From positions 372,001 to 436,000 of the forward strand of contig BROI01000025.1 in the NCBI GenBank assembly GCA_027923505.1: DNA of 64,000 bases, read 5' to 3'. The notes beneath the pieces are model-generated. The model saw nothing but the letters and a program-made list of their open reading frames with translations. It made no database searches and was not told the origin of the DNA. This DNA comes from Mayamaea pseudoterrestris. Lineage: Eukaryota > Bacillariophyta > Bacillariophyceae > Sellaphorales > Sellaphoraceae. Position 1 is the first letter of the stretch; every line of letters begins with the position of its first letter. This document shows positions 1 to 10,445 of this stretch, piece after piece. The position numbers and the translations under genes were made by a program.

Positions 1-2015
1 AATGAATTGGATCTCTCTCGGTTACTAGGTGACTGGCTCTGCGCATCCTCCAAAGCGCTGGGACTATGAGCAGTCGAGTTGGAGCGAGTGTAACCGATGA
101 CTGGGTCGACAGACATGTCTTCCTCGTACGCAGAGGAGAAAAATCGCGCAGTGACATTCTCTTCCGCCTTTGTGCTTCCCGTAGATATCTTTTCCATAGA
201 ATCGAAATCAGAGTGAGCCGGTGACACAATGAGCTTACGATACTTTTCACGGAGGGCCTTGCGAAATGAGCTGCCATCCTGTCCTTCTTCCTCGAGCGTG
301 TCAACTGGTTGAATTGGCTTGAAAGGACTAGCAAGGCCTGCTTCGCTTCGCTCATCGGTTATCGGCCCATCCAAAGCAGCTGGGATTGTAGAGGAGGCAC
401 TGGGAGATGTTAGGCTAGATGTTCGGGTAGGTGTAGCATACCTTCGTTTGTCACGACGAGCCTGAATGGCCCGTCGGTACATGGACTTGGACCCAAGCGA
501 CACGAGATCACGACTCTCGAATGATCCGACAGAACCAGAATCAGGTGCCCATGATTTTGCTTGCAAGTTATTCTTGCCTTCTTGTTCCTTCAATGACTCA
601 ATGTCAATGACGGTCCGCAAGGGTTTTGTGGTGGAGCTCCGACTAACGCTTTCTGTTTTGGACAACGAGGGAGCAATCTCCACCTCGCGATGCTGCGCCA
701 TGCGCTCGGGGCTATCGCGATACTTGGCAGCATTGTTCTTTCCATCGCCGGAGCGGTTATACTGCACGGCACCAAACTCTGTCTCCAAGCTCGGCGAAGT
801 AAAAATGGGTTCCGGTGCAGAGACACTTGACTCACGTGCAAAGCGTTCCTGACTGACATTTCGAGCGCGGTTAATTCGAGACCTAATTTCTTCGTCTCCA
901 CTTTCGTCGGAGCTAAACACGAGATCATCGTCCAATGCCTTCTTATTGTTTGAGAAAACTCCGGCTTGGGTGGGCATTGATCCAACCTGCTGAGAATTTC
1001 GCGTCAACAAATGATTAACATTTACTTTATCGTCTTGCATTTGCTGCTGTCTACTCCGGCTCTCAATCACTTGCTCCGTTAAGCGAAAGAAGCTGCTGCT
1101 GTGGTCCGGACCTTGATCGGGCGAGCTCGAATAGTCGAGACGAATGTTGTGACCGGATGAAGGTGAGACGGAAGCCGACGACAGTTGTTGCTGCTGCTCC
1201 TTGTGAATGTACTCTGTCTCAAGGCTTGGACTTATCTCGATTGGATCTGGAGATAGGCCACTGCGGTCGCGAATAGCGTTGCTGTCGCCAGTTAAGCTAT
1301 TCGACTTGTGTTGATCATGCTTCTTCGTCTTGACAATTAACTCCTCTTCCAAGCTCGGCGTCGCGGCAATAGTATCAACCGGGTACTCATGGTTCCGGTA
1401 GCGTCGCATGTTTTTATTTCCATCGATATCAATGACTTGCTGTGAAATGCGGAGACCACCACTTGAACCACCTTTTATTGCTTGGGCCGACACCAGTGCC
1501 AAATGGTCATCATCATCCTGAAGGATCTTGCTGACATCATCAAGCTCGCTGCTAATGGAAAAGGTGATCCGTTGACCATCACGCCGCACTGGAATGGGCT
1601 TGACAGTTTTTTGTGATGGCTGTTCATGCGTACGATGATGGTGAACGGAAGGCGCTGCCGAAGATGTCGACTTGTCCGATGAATGATAATGATTTGCTCG
1701 ACGAGGCGCCGCAATATTGATCCTTCCAGGTTCGGTTGTCTCGTCGTCATTACTCATCATATCATGCATGGAGGCGTAGTCCATGGAAGTGAGGCCCGTT
1801 CTAGTAGAAACGTCATCGTCAAAGCTAATGTAGCGGCGTCCATGAGCAGGTGCTTTCGCCGTCGCTGCGCGGGTCGGCGGCTGACCACGTGTAGACGACG
1901 AAACAGAAAAGGCTGACGGAATAGCAGCAAAGCTGTTGCTCTCTTCATATTGTGTCAAATCAATCAGGTTGTCAATCATGACTGCAGACTGCCCAGTTAC
2001 TGTAGACCGTGACAT
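1..2015 (-). CDS. Large disordered Ser/Asp/Glu-rich protein, C-terminus beyond window
   Basis: An uninterrupted reading frame of 671 codons starts at the ATG at 2015 and runs off the left edge of the window, so the C-terminus is missing. An in-frame TGA lies about 60 nt upstream of this ATG. The protein is low in hydrophobic residues and rich in Ser, Asp, Glu, Gln and Arg, with no membrane segment or recognised domain in the visible part, so it is probably a disordered regulatory or scaffold protein. A short motif, PSLE followed by acidic residues, occurs four times at about residues 219, 261, 405 and 447 (the last reads PSLSKTE). Basic clusters such as YRRAIQARRDKRRY occur near residue 520. 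I do not recognise a family; function unknown. The long open frame and biased composition make it very likely coding. Confidence 0.8.
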   Translation of the reverse strand, partial: MSRSTVTGQSAVMIDNLIDLTQYEESNSFAAIPSAFSVSSSTRGQPPTRAATAKAPAHGRRYISFDDDVSTRTGLTSMDYASMHDMMSNDDETTEPGRINIAAPRRANHYHSSDKSTSSAAPSVHHHRTHEQPSQKTVKPIPVRRDGQRITFSISSELDDVSKILQDDDDHLALVSAQAIKGGSSGGLRISQQVIDIDGNKNMRRYRNHEYPVDTIAATPSLEEELIVKTKKHDQHKSNSLTGDSNAIRDRSGLSPDPIEISPSLETEYIHKEQQQQLSSASVSPSSGHNIRLDYSSSPDQGPDHSSSFFRLTEQVIESRSRQQQMQDDKVNVNHLLTRNSQQVGSMPTQAGVFSNNKKALDDDLVFSSDESGDEEIRSRINRARNVSQERFARESSVSAPEPIFTSPSLETEFGAVQYNRSGDGKNNAAKYRDSPERMAQHREVEIAPSLSKTESVSRSSTTKPLRTVIDIESLKEQEGKNNLQAKSWAPDSGSVGSFESRDLVSLGSKSMYRRAIQARRDKRRYATPTRTSSLTSPSASSTIPAALDGPITDERSEAGLASPFKPIQPVDTLEEEGQDGSSFRKALREKYRKLIVSPAHSDFDSMEKISTGSTKAEENVTARFFSSAYEEDMSVDPVIGYTRSNSTAHSPSALEDAQSQSPSNRERSNS

Positions 2016-2475
2016 GCGGAGCGGAAGCTGGTAATGGACGAGACTGCAATCGTCACCTTTTCAAAGCTCTTGATCAGAAGCAGAGACCCGTCAAGTGCTC
2101 TTCCACTGTATCAAAGCAACCAAACAAGCTTTCTAAGAAGCAATCCTTTCCCATGGCCAGTTGTTGATTGGAATCCAACGAGGAAGATATCATGGAGAAA
2201 CCGAAGGTTCGGCTGGCGCTCCCGAAGCGACGAGTTAGCGAGGAAGGCCTAAGTATTCATCGCAAAATTAAGAAGCGGTTTTGAAAACTTTGGTTACTTA
2301 GTACACAAATTCTCCCGACTGGCACGCGATGCTCTGAAAACCGCTCCGATACTACTTTTCTGTCTCGCCACGCATTCGTCGACTCGCGGTGAACAACCAT
2401 GAACATTGCATTGCTTTGCACTTTTGGTTCCGATTCTTGCCATGTACTGCGGCTGCAACAGCAGGAGCCATCACG
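2016..2475. promoter_or_regulatory. Divergent promoter region
   Basis: About 460 bases separate the start of the disordered-protein gene (minus strand) from the proposed start of the sterol desaturase (plus strand). It must hold both 5' regions. I see no convincing conserved element, RNA gene or further exon in it. Confidence 0.4.
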
Positions 2476-3723
2476 ATGCACGGTAATAGAATTTTTAGCT
2501 TTGGCTCTTTGTTTGCGTTTCTGCTGATTGTGGCAGTGACTGCTATCCAAATCAAGAATGAAACGACGAGCACCAGTGCATGGAGCGTCTGGTTAGACGA
2601 CCTTTCATCACTTCCTTCCAATGGTTCGTAATGCTTGCGAGCATCGGACAAAATTGCATTGTTCTTTAAATCATCTCATTCGTAAGTTATAATTTTTTCG
2701 CTTTCAGTTCCTTTTCCTGGCGAGAAATGGCTTGACCGCATCGCTTCCGATTCATCACTGTCAACAGCTGCACCCTTTGCCTACAAGAACACTTTATATT
2801 CGTCCGTCTATGCAGCCTTTCTCGACAATCGACCTCTTGATTACCCATGTCGGAATTTGAATGCCTGGATCAATTCATTTTTCCTGTCGCCCTCGCTCGC
2901 TGGACTCGTAACGGAACAATTGCTTTCACTGGGAATTTCACTTGACATGGTCCATTACATGCTTTGCTACTTTCGCAATTTTATTGGCGCCATGATTGTA
3001 TACTATGGCACGGCCGCTGCCTTCCACTATGTCATTTACATTAAGAACGGAAGCACTTACTTTGCGGATCGACCAATGCCAACGGCGGCAATCATGTGGC
3101 ACCAAGTCAAGCTTGCGCAAGCCTCCATGATTCTGTACGTTCTGCTACCCGCAGTTGACGAGTATATTGTGGAATCTGGATACACTCCACTTGTCTACTA
3201 CACGATTGCTGACATTGAGGGCTTGCCGTGGTACTTGTTCTACACGGCCGTTTACTTTTTGGTGGTTGAAGTCGGCATTTACTGGATGCACCGGACGCTG
3301 CACACCAACAAGTTCCTCTACAAGCACTTGCACCTCAAGCATCATCAGTACAATGCGCCCGATACACTGACACCTTGGGCAAGCATTGCGTTTCATCCGC
3401 TCGATGGTATTCTGCAGGCGAGTCCGTATGTATTTACACTCTTTCTTGTTCCTTGCCACTATCCGACGCATTTCGCCATGCTTTTTTTCACCGCTATATG
3501 GGCAACATACATTCACGACTCTATGGAGTACAATCCACTCGTTTTAAAGAAACCAGTCATCATGGGATCGCGCTACCATACCATGCATCATACGCACTAT
3601 TCATGCAACTATGGGCAAGTGTTGACACTTTGCGACTGGTTTTGGGGAACATTGAAGGAGCCCGACACGAATAAGTGGAAGACTATGAGTGCGGCAAATA
3701 GAAAGAGTAAAAAGATAATGTAA
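2476..3723 (+). CDS. ERG3: Delta7-sterol C-5(6)-desaturase (lathosterol oxidase type), two exons
   Basis: This is a membrane di-iron enzyme of the fatty-acid hydroxylase superfamily that introduces the C-5 double bond in sterol synthesis at the ER. The three histidine clusters are present: HRTLH at about residues 244-248, HLKHH at 258-262 and HTMHH at 340-344. The block AFHPLDGILQ followed by a hydrophobic stretch and YHTMHHTHY is characteristic of the ERG3/STE1 branch rather than the C-4 methyl oxidases. I propose exon 1 at 2476-2623 (hydrophobic N-terminal anchor) and exon 2 at 2708-3723, with an 84-nt intron ending TTTCAG; the donor (GTTCGT) is weak, but it restores the frame and avoids the TAA at 2629. 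Predicted length is 387 residues. The catalytic exon is certain; exon 1 is inferred. The 3' end converges with the PDZ gene 108 nt away. Confidence 0.9.
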
Positions 3724-3831
3724 ATAGATCATTTCTGTGTTCGTCTTATTCTTGTTTTGCTCATGAACTTCATCACCAATCGACTGGGGCTGCCGTGCCA
3801 AAAAGATATGCGTCGTTATTCACTCAATGCG

Positions 3832-6003
3832 CTAGTAAATATCAGGCAAAGAAGTAGTAATAACGTTGCCTTCCATCAGTGTCAGCTTGATCTGGCTCTG
3901 CGAACGCGGCAGTGATCCGCCTTCGTCCCCACTCTCCATAGTGGGACTCATGCCGCCCATCGTAGTGTTGCGCGCTACAATCGACTTTAAAAGCTCTTGA
4001 GAGGTGTAGCCGTAAGTCTTTACGTCGTTCAAGCTCAGTATGGAGTCTCCGGGGTTGAGTTGTCCAACTAGTGGACTATTTGACGCCACAAACTGAACCA
4101 CCGGGTAGTCCATTGGCCCTACGGCATCGAGGAATTGAAGTCCAAGCGAGACAAGCATGTCGTCCGCTGATGAACCTTGGAGTAAGGCTGGAATGGGGAA
4201 GTGAATCTCTCGCACATATCCAGCCTTTCCCAAATCAAGTAATATTTCTTCCAAGGATCTACTGGGTTCCGTCACATCCGAAGGGACCGCCGTATCGTCC
4301 AAATCTAGCTCCAGCTCAATTTCCTCACTGGTGCAATGATTCACTATGCTATCTGATGACAGGGTGAAGAAGCCAAACGATGAGGTGACCGACGTGTTCA
4401 CCTCTTCAATCGTTTGTTCGCCGTCTTGGAGAGGAATGTCCTCTCCGAGGAGACGGGGCGTGCGCGTCGTCTCAGCATTTTCCTCGTCATAGTCATTATC
4501 TTCGTCAATCTCAGAAGCTTCACTCATGTTGCTATCTGACCAAGCCATTGCATCTCCGTCGTCTCCGGCACCGTCGCTCTCGGTAAGGTCGGAGCCGTCG
4601 TCGCTGGATGACACATTTAGACCCGAGTCACCGTCACTTTCATCGTCGTCCGATTCTCGGTGGTCCACACTTGGGAATGGCGACGACATCATGGCCGCTA
4701 GCAGAGAAGTTTGCATGCCGCACAAGACACCCGCATCATCGCGAGCAAGTTGTTCTAGCTGGTAAATTGCCTCGAAACTTTCTTGCCCGCCTAAGGAAGG
4801 GGAATCATAGGCAAGACTAGGTTGAATCACTGACTTCACCAATGCGACGGTACGGTCATCCACGGGTTGCGCAAGCATTTGCAGCTGCCTGCTTTCCGCA
4901 CCAGTCAGAGTCAAATTATGATTCGAATTCTTTTCTGCTAAGCGCCGTTCGTCGGGCTGTTCGCTCCGGCTGCTCGTTCCGTCGCTGTCGTCCACCTCAC
5001 TTTCCTCTTCTTCCTCCAGTACACTCGAAATGCCGTGCGTATCACTGCTTTCTCCGCCACTCTCGTCCAAAATGCTGTTTGTCAGCGTTGAAAGCCGGGA
5101 GAGACCGGAAATATAGGCCAGTCCATGTTGCTGCTCCGGCGATGCGGATGACAGTGACGACGATACGGACGATGAATGCCCATGCGAACTTTTCGCTCTT
5201 CCACTCAGCTTGCTTGATGTGCCGCTCATGGGGAGCGCCTTGATGTCCTGGATCCATGGATTTATTGGTCGCTCATGACCAGAGTTCAGTATTGCCGCGC
5301 TCGTGGCCTGAGCAGCTGGTTGCGTCGGAGACAAAGGAGGCTGACACCAAACCTTTTCGTCGCGCTGTTCATCCTTGTACTCCTGGTAGGCAATAGCTCC
5401 GTCTTCGTCGCGAGCATGGCTTGTGGGTGGATCATACGGGCTCATGCTGCCACTAGCAACGCTTTGGTGGTCGCAGCCATCGTCGCCATCGGGATGCTCC
5501 TTTGACCGAAACAATCGCTTACGCAATCGGCACAGCCTCGTCCAACCAAAAAGGCAGCAGCCAAAACAAACAATGGTCACAGATAGTGACAGAAACATAA
5601 CTGGAATTCGCCATTCAGACTGAAGTTGTCTATACTTGTTTACTGGTGTCTTGAGTCGACGACGAATAAACGGAACAGGTGTGGAGGTCTTGTTTTTATT
5701 AAATGGTGAAATTTTGTTATATCGAAGCTATCAGATACAATGAGAAAACCAATTTAGATATCAAACGAAACGTCTTTGCAGTGAAAATTTGACATGAGTA
5801 TGTGCACTTACAGTCGAGGCAGCTTGAACAGCGTCAGGTGCGCCGTCCTCCTTGTTTACAACGCGTACAACAAAATCTACAGGTAACTTCTCCTTGACTA
5901 GTGATCCATCTCGAAAAGGATCTGAAGCAAAACTGATCCGAATGAATATATGCCAAAGCCATAGTGCAAGTAGGATCGACAGCACCACCTGATACGGCTT
6001 CAT
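3832..6003 (-). CDS. Single-pass membrane protein with acidic tail and C-terminal PDZ-like domain, two exons
   Basis: The gene is read as exon 1 6003-5812 and exon 2 5727-3832, joined across an 84-nt intron with a consensus GTAAGT donor and a GATAG acceptor in phase 0. The product has about 695 residues. It starts with a signal peptide (MKPYQVVLSILLALWLWHIF) and a short lumenal part. A membrane segment follows near residues 109-128 (VMFLSLSVTIVCFGCCLFGW), then a basic stop-transfer stretch and a long Asp/Glu/Ser-rich tail. A PDZ-like domain (about residues 570-680) includes GQLNPGDSILSLNDV, where the PGD and the following strand fit the fold. The exon 2 frame alone would start at an internal Met and miss the signal peptide. 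The architecture matches the genes at 10446 and 31013. Function unknown; a receptor-like or adaptor role in the secretory or surface membrane is inference. Confidence 0.8.
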
Positions 6004-6787
6004 GGTAAAACTGCAGGATGCGGAGACCAAGTGCAATCAACGAAAGATCAACTATAATCGACCAATGTGAAACCCATTTGGTTAAGAGAGACTGGGCCAT
6101 TTGAGTCTCCTCTTGGCAATCTTCATCGTGTTTTCTCGCATTGAAAAGTTGGAGTCGCCATCAGCAGTTTTGACTCGTGGCTTGCATTCTTGGTGCGTAT
6201 CAATGCCACTGCTCCAATGAAATTCATCGCTAGTCCTGCACCTTTTTAGCAGGAAACATCCGTAAGTCGTTTGCCAGCGCAGCATGTCTTGGAAGCGAAA
6301 AACAAAAACTTTTAACAGCAAGCGATGGGCAAGACAAATGCATGCGTGACGACGCGACGACGGGGCCTTTCGACAATTACGTGCATCGTTTTGAAGACTG
6401 CTTTTATCAGATTCATAAGTGAATGTAACCTCCGCGCGCAGATTGTTGCACAAGTTTATTTACATTAACCTGTACGCTTATCGATTTATACCAAATAGTA
6501 CCGGTACCAGCAGCAATCTTCCTCGTTGTTTGCTGTTGTCGATGGTCGATTACGAGTACCGGTCCGAGTTTCGTGCATTTGCTTATAGATACTCCCAGTG
6601 CGTAGTTTTCATGATCACAAGACCTCGCCGATCCCGCATGCGCACTCTTTGTCCCACAGTCGCTGGCTAGGTTTGATCGTTCGCCCCTCTATCTGCCGCC
6701 AACTTGGTTCACGCTTCGATCACCGCACACTGTCTTGATGTATCTAATGTACGCTGAGAGTCCTCTAACTTCTCCCTTGGAATAAAC
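6004..6787. promoter_or_regulatory. Divergent intergenic region with TACCGGTA sites
   Basis: This 784-base stretch lies between two divergent genes. It contains the palindrome TACCGGTA at 6499-6506 (extended to GTACCGGTACC) and a related TACCGGTCC at 6557. Short open frames on both strands have no domain, signal peptide or composition suggesting a gene, so I treat them as chance. Confidence 0.4.
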
Positions 6788-7957
6788 ATGACAATCAAGT
6801 ATGTGTTAATGGTCGGTATGGCTGGCGTTGCCTCGTTACTGATAGTGAAACAGCTCAGTTTGGAGCGCTCGCTTGTGGCTCTCCTGTGGCCGACAGAGTC
6901 GGCAGGCTCGACGCAACAAAGTGTTTCTACATTGTCGCACTCTTCTGGGGCTTACCACTTGCTTGTAGAGCCGCCAGAGAGAAAAGATGTTCCTTATACA
7001 CCAGCCTCAAGCGAAGCCTACGCGAATGATCATGCGGAAGAGTTGGGCTTTTTGGCAAACGATACCGACACCATGACCATGGCGTCATGTCGCATCTTTA
7101 CGGACGCTGAATTGCCAACTCATAAAAGTCTGCAAGCGTATCGGACGGAACTGACGGAATATACACGTCGCGTGGATGAATTTTCAACAGATATTCCAGA
7201 TTTGCGAGTTCCTCTGCAAGCTGGTGCAGATAGGGAGCAGCTTTGTTCTACTTTGGATCTGAATTTGACGGATGTATTCGCCGAGTCCAAGCAGTTATCG
7301 CATGGAAGCTTTGGCTATGCCGAGCCTCTCCTTCCTCCTATGCGTCATCCCGAGTTTTGTTTCGGCCGCCGCCAGCACTTGATGGCGTTAAATTATTTGA
7401 TTCATGACTGGCCGGCCATGTGCAAACGATTGACGCCATTCTCAAGAACCGTCTTTATTGACATGGGAGCCTCGCTTGCATTTCACTCCAACCGACAATC
7501 GCCAGCTATCTACATTCTGGAAACATACAAAAAGTTTGGCTTTGCCTTTGACCATGTTTATGCATTTGAAATTACCAAGCAGGAGCCGACGAGAGTGTTT
7601 GAAATGGTTCCGTCAAATATGCTTCATCAGTATCATTGGATCAACGTTGGCGTTGAATCAGATCCTGAAGGCAAGATGAATCCACTGCGCATGCTTTTGG
7701 AGCAGTTTAAGGAGGATGACTTTGTCGTTATCAAGCTTGACATTGACACTGGCTGGATCGAGGTGCCGCTCGCTCATCAGCTATTAAATGATGATCGATA
7801 CAGCAAATTGGTGGATCAGTTTTATTTTGAACACCATGTTTGGCAGTTGGAGCTGGCAGGTGATTGGGGCTCCTCCAAGGAAGGAAGTATCAAGTCATCC
7901 TTTGACCTCTTTGGCGGATTGAGAAAGAAGGGCATTGCTGCGCATTACTGGGTCTAG
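6788..7957 (+). CDS. Type II membrane FkbM-like methyltransferase
   Basis: The 389-residue protein has an N-terminal signal anchor (about residues 5-24) with the remainder predicted lumenal. The C-terminal half resembles an FkbM-type SAM-dependent methyltransferase fold: VFIDMGASLAFHS (about residues 221-233) is the probable glycine-containing SAM loop, YAFEI follows as the acidic end of the next strand, and VVIKLDIDTGWIEV provides the Asp-containing strand seen in FkbM proteins. FkbM enzymes O-methylate sugars and natural products; with this topology a Golgi or ER glycan substrate is a reasonable inference, not shown. The start ATG is directly followed by the anchor. The SAM loop is less glycine-rich than in typical enzymes, so activity is uncertain. 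Confidence 0.7.
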   Translation: MTIKYVLMVGMAGVASLLIVKQLSLERSLVALLWPTESAGSTQQSVSTLSHSSGAYHLLVEPPERKDVPYTPASSEAYANDHAEELGFLANDTDTMTMASCRIFTDAELPTHKSLQAYRTELTEYTRRVDEFSTDIPDLRVPLQAGADREQLCSTLDLNLTDVFAESKQLSHGSFGYAEPLLPPMRHPEFCFGRRQHLMALNYLIHDWPAMCKRLTPFSRTVFIDMGASLAFHSNRQSPAIYILETYKKFGFAFDHVYAFEITKQEPTRVFEMVPSNMLHQYHWINVGVESDPEGKMNPLRMLLEQFKEDDFVVIKLDIDTGWIEVPLAHQLLNDDRYSKLVDQFYFEHHVWQLELAGDWGSSKEGSIKSSFDLFGGLRKKGIAAHYWV

Positions 7958-8545
7958 CCTAGCAGCTTTGCGGGCATGATATAGTTTAATAACATATAAA
8001 ATTGTTAAATTTGGGGAGTTTTTAAGAGATCGAATAGGGTAGGCAGGCGAGAAACAATGACCGCAGTCGGTGACGAGGCAAGAAGCAAGATGCGAGGTGT
8101 CTTAGGTCTTAGATAACGGGCAAGCGATGCGATAATGAAGAGTGATTGACACATGACCTCATCCACACAATCGGTCCTTGTATAACTGCAACCGGTAAGC
8201 ATTTAGAGAACTACTATCTGCAATTTTGTGTTGAATTCGCCGCATACAAGGCACACCGCCACGCCATGGTCGTCGCTTTCGAAATCGTGACACGAAAAAA
8301 TGTGCCGATTCGTTGCGCCAGCCGTGCTTTCTGAGTACTCTTGTTTCAATAGACATTCACGCCAGCCTATCATCGAGGAAGGTTACTTAAGCTCGGCTGA
8401 TAATTCAAGTCCGTTGATGAATCATGTGCCGACCGTTCCATCATCGAGCTCCGCCATGGCGCGCTCGACCATGCGATGATGACGAACGACGAACAACAAT
8501 CCATTAATTTTATCATCCACACGACTTAGATTTGACGCGTTCACC
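7958..8545. other. Intergenic region, no gene seen
   Basis: About 590 bases with only short chance open frames on both strands. It probably holds the 3' region of the methyltransferase gene and the promoter of the following membrane-protein gene. No recognisable RNA gene or repeat. Confidence 0.4.
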
Positions 8546-9871
8546 ATGGCAATGCAGTCTCTCCTGCTTCTATTACTTATAGCGCTTCTGCATCCGCTGC
8601 ATGCGCAGCAAGATAGCATAACAACTGACGACGAAGACGACAATTTGCTGTCTCTTCCCTTCGGCTTGCTCGACCTTCAAATTCGATCTCGATCGCCCTC
8701 AACACTCAACGAGTTTTTGTTCAATATTCTCTCGGAAACATCCACATTTCTCGATATTTATTTGACGCAAGCATTTCACAAGGGCGTCTTGTACTCGCAC
8801 GTGACCCTTGCCGTCGACTCGTACGACTTGACCACGACGCCTACCATTGCCGTCAATGCGAGCGCGGCAACGGAAGACAAGGTCTTGTCGTATGCAAGCA
8901 ACTATGATGCGACAGTCAGTCTGTCTGGAATGGCGCTCTTTGATACTGATGGAAAGAAGCCATGGAAACTGGAAGTGACGAACAGTGTCCGCAGGGTGCT
9001 ATTGGCGCATGCCAATGAATTGGAGCGGCGTTTGGCAGCCACCAACAATGAACTCTTGAGGGACTTGAAGTTCGTCATTGTCACGCTGAATGGAGAAACC
9101 ATGGCGGGGGGAAACTACACGGAAAGATTTGCCGGTGCTCAGCCCCGAGGAAGTGCTGATTCAATAGCAAGCCAAGACGATGATTCCTTGTCATTACCTG
9201 CTTGGTCAATGGCTGTCATGACGGGCTTGGGATCGTTTATCATAGTCCTGGCTTTGATTTATGTATGTCGTCATATTCGCCGAACGATGCGGCGCAATCG
9301 ATCTGGTCGGAGGGGCGCTCCGACGCAAAAACTCACGACAGATACGGACGACTATCGCGACAATGATATTGATGACGACGAGGATGCGGAGGAAGCTTCT
9401 CCCATGCACAGCGACATTGTCTCAGTCGCGAGCTCAGCTTTTACCTACAATCCATCACACTTATATGGCAGCGGTATTAGTAGGTTGACTCCAACATCTG
9501 CTGGACGAAACGCTGCAAACGCAAACTCTCATTCTGCAACCACAAGCTCAAACAATGCCGCCACCACCAATCCGCTTCTTCTCTTCCACAATGACATTAG
9601 CGCAATATCCAACAAGAAGGACTTGAGTTTAATTGATGAAGAGCAATCCGAGGATGCTAGTACAGCATCATCGAGCGAGCTAGGTTCGCCGCAGAATGCT
9701 GCAGCCACTAGGCGACGCCATAATTTAAACGCCAATGCAGACATGCCCAATGCGCTCGACTTGAATGGACCTTCGCAGAATGTCATTGATGATTTGAAGG
9801 ACTTGTCGGCGCAGATTGATACCTTTCGACGATCAAGCAAGGGTGGCATTGGAGCAGGTGATTTTGCTTAA
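8546..9871 (+). CDS. Single-pass membrane protein, PDZ-less relative of the neighbouring PDZ gene
   Basis: The 441-residue product has a clear signal peptide (MAMQSLLLLLLIALLHPLHA), an ectodomain of about 200 residues, a membrane segment near residues 215-237 (MAVMTGLGSFIIVLALIYVC), a basic stop-transfer run, and an Asp/Glu/Ser/Asn-rich cytosolic tail. The tail ends with VIDDLKDLSAQIDTF, which matches in position and pattern LVDDLKWLEKQL of the next gene. There this segment precedes the PDZ domain, whereas here the protein stops about 15 residues later. Ectodomain order and tail composition also agree, so the two look like tandem relatives. I see no PDZ-coding sequence in the 570 bases downstream. 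Function unknown. Confidence 0.8.
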   Translation: MAMQSLLLLLLIALLHPLHAQQDSITTDDEDDNLLSLPFGLLDLQIRSRSPSTLNEFLFNILSETSTFLDIYLTQAFHKGVLYSHVTLAVDSYDLTTTPTIAVNASAATEDKVLSYASNYDATVSLSGMALFDTDGKKPWKLEVTNSVRRVLLAHANELERRLAATNNELLRDLKFVIVTLNGETMAGGNYTERFAGAQPRGSADSIASQDDDSLSLPAWSMAVMTGLGSFIIVLALIYVCRHIRRTMRRNRSGRRGAPTQKLTTDTDDYRDNDIDDDEDAEEASPMHSDIVSVASSAFTYNPSHLYGSGISRLTPTSAGRNAANANSHSATTSSNNAATTNPLLLFHNDISAISNKKDLSLIDEEQSEDASTASSSELGSPQNAAATRRRHNLNANADMPNALDLNGPSQNVIDDLKDLSAQIDTFRRSSKGGIGAGDFA

Positions 9872-10445
9872 TCGACCATGTATGTTTCTTGTGTCTGGGT
9901 TTTGATATACAGGATGATGATTGCTCAATAGCCTTAACGTCTAACCTAGTTTTCGTAAAGTATATAAAGCAATAACTTTGGATTCATCAACGCGGACTTT
10001 TACCGTACATAGTTTACGGTACATAATGGCTCCGCGGCCACCACTTTCAAACCGTCAATTAAGTACAGTAATTAGCTTCATCACAGGCCAAACACTAGCA
10101 GCATTCAATTAATCGGATACTAGCGCTTTTTGACAGTAGCGTTTTTGTAAAGGCTCTTTTGCGGCTCCTCCGAAGAGAAGTCGAGTAATGTGCATCAAGT
10201 CCGGGAAAACAGAGCAATGCGAAGGAAAACTATGACGTCACGATGGCATCATCAACGCGCCGTTCGAGCCGACCATGCCGCTTTTGGGTATCTTTCAAAA
10301 CATGATTCGGCGACGAATATTGGATTCGTCAAATAAGCGATCCGTGATCATCAATTGCTGCAACCACCATCCCACTTTCTTGGAGTCGACAATGAGACGA
10401 GCCGACTATTGACGACTTATTATACTATTTACATACGCAGCCAAG
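9872..10445. promoter_or_regulatory. Promoter region with palindromic CRE and an inverted repeat
   Basis: Between the two tandem membrane-protein genes lies a perfect cAMP-response-type palindrome TGACGTCA at 10233-10240, about 206 nt before the next ATG. A short inverted repeat TACCGTA (10001-10007) / TACGGTA (10015-10021) lies further upstream. CRE-like TGACGT elements bound by bZIP factors are known in diatom promoters; their use here is inference. No gene is seen. Confidence 0.45.

Noticed and set aside
6082-6453. 123-codon minus-strand frame upstream of the first PDZ gene
   Set aside because: No signal peptide, domain or sensible composition; it lies in the divergent promoter region and looks like chance.
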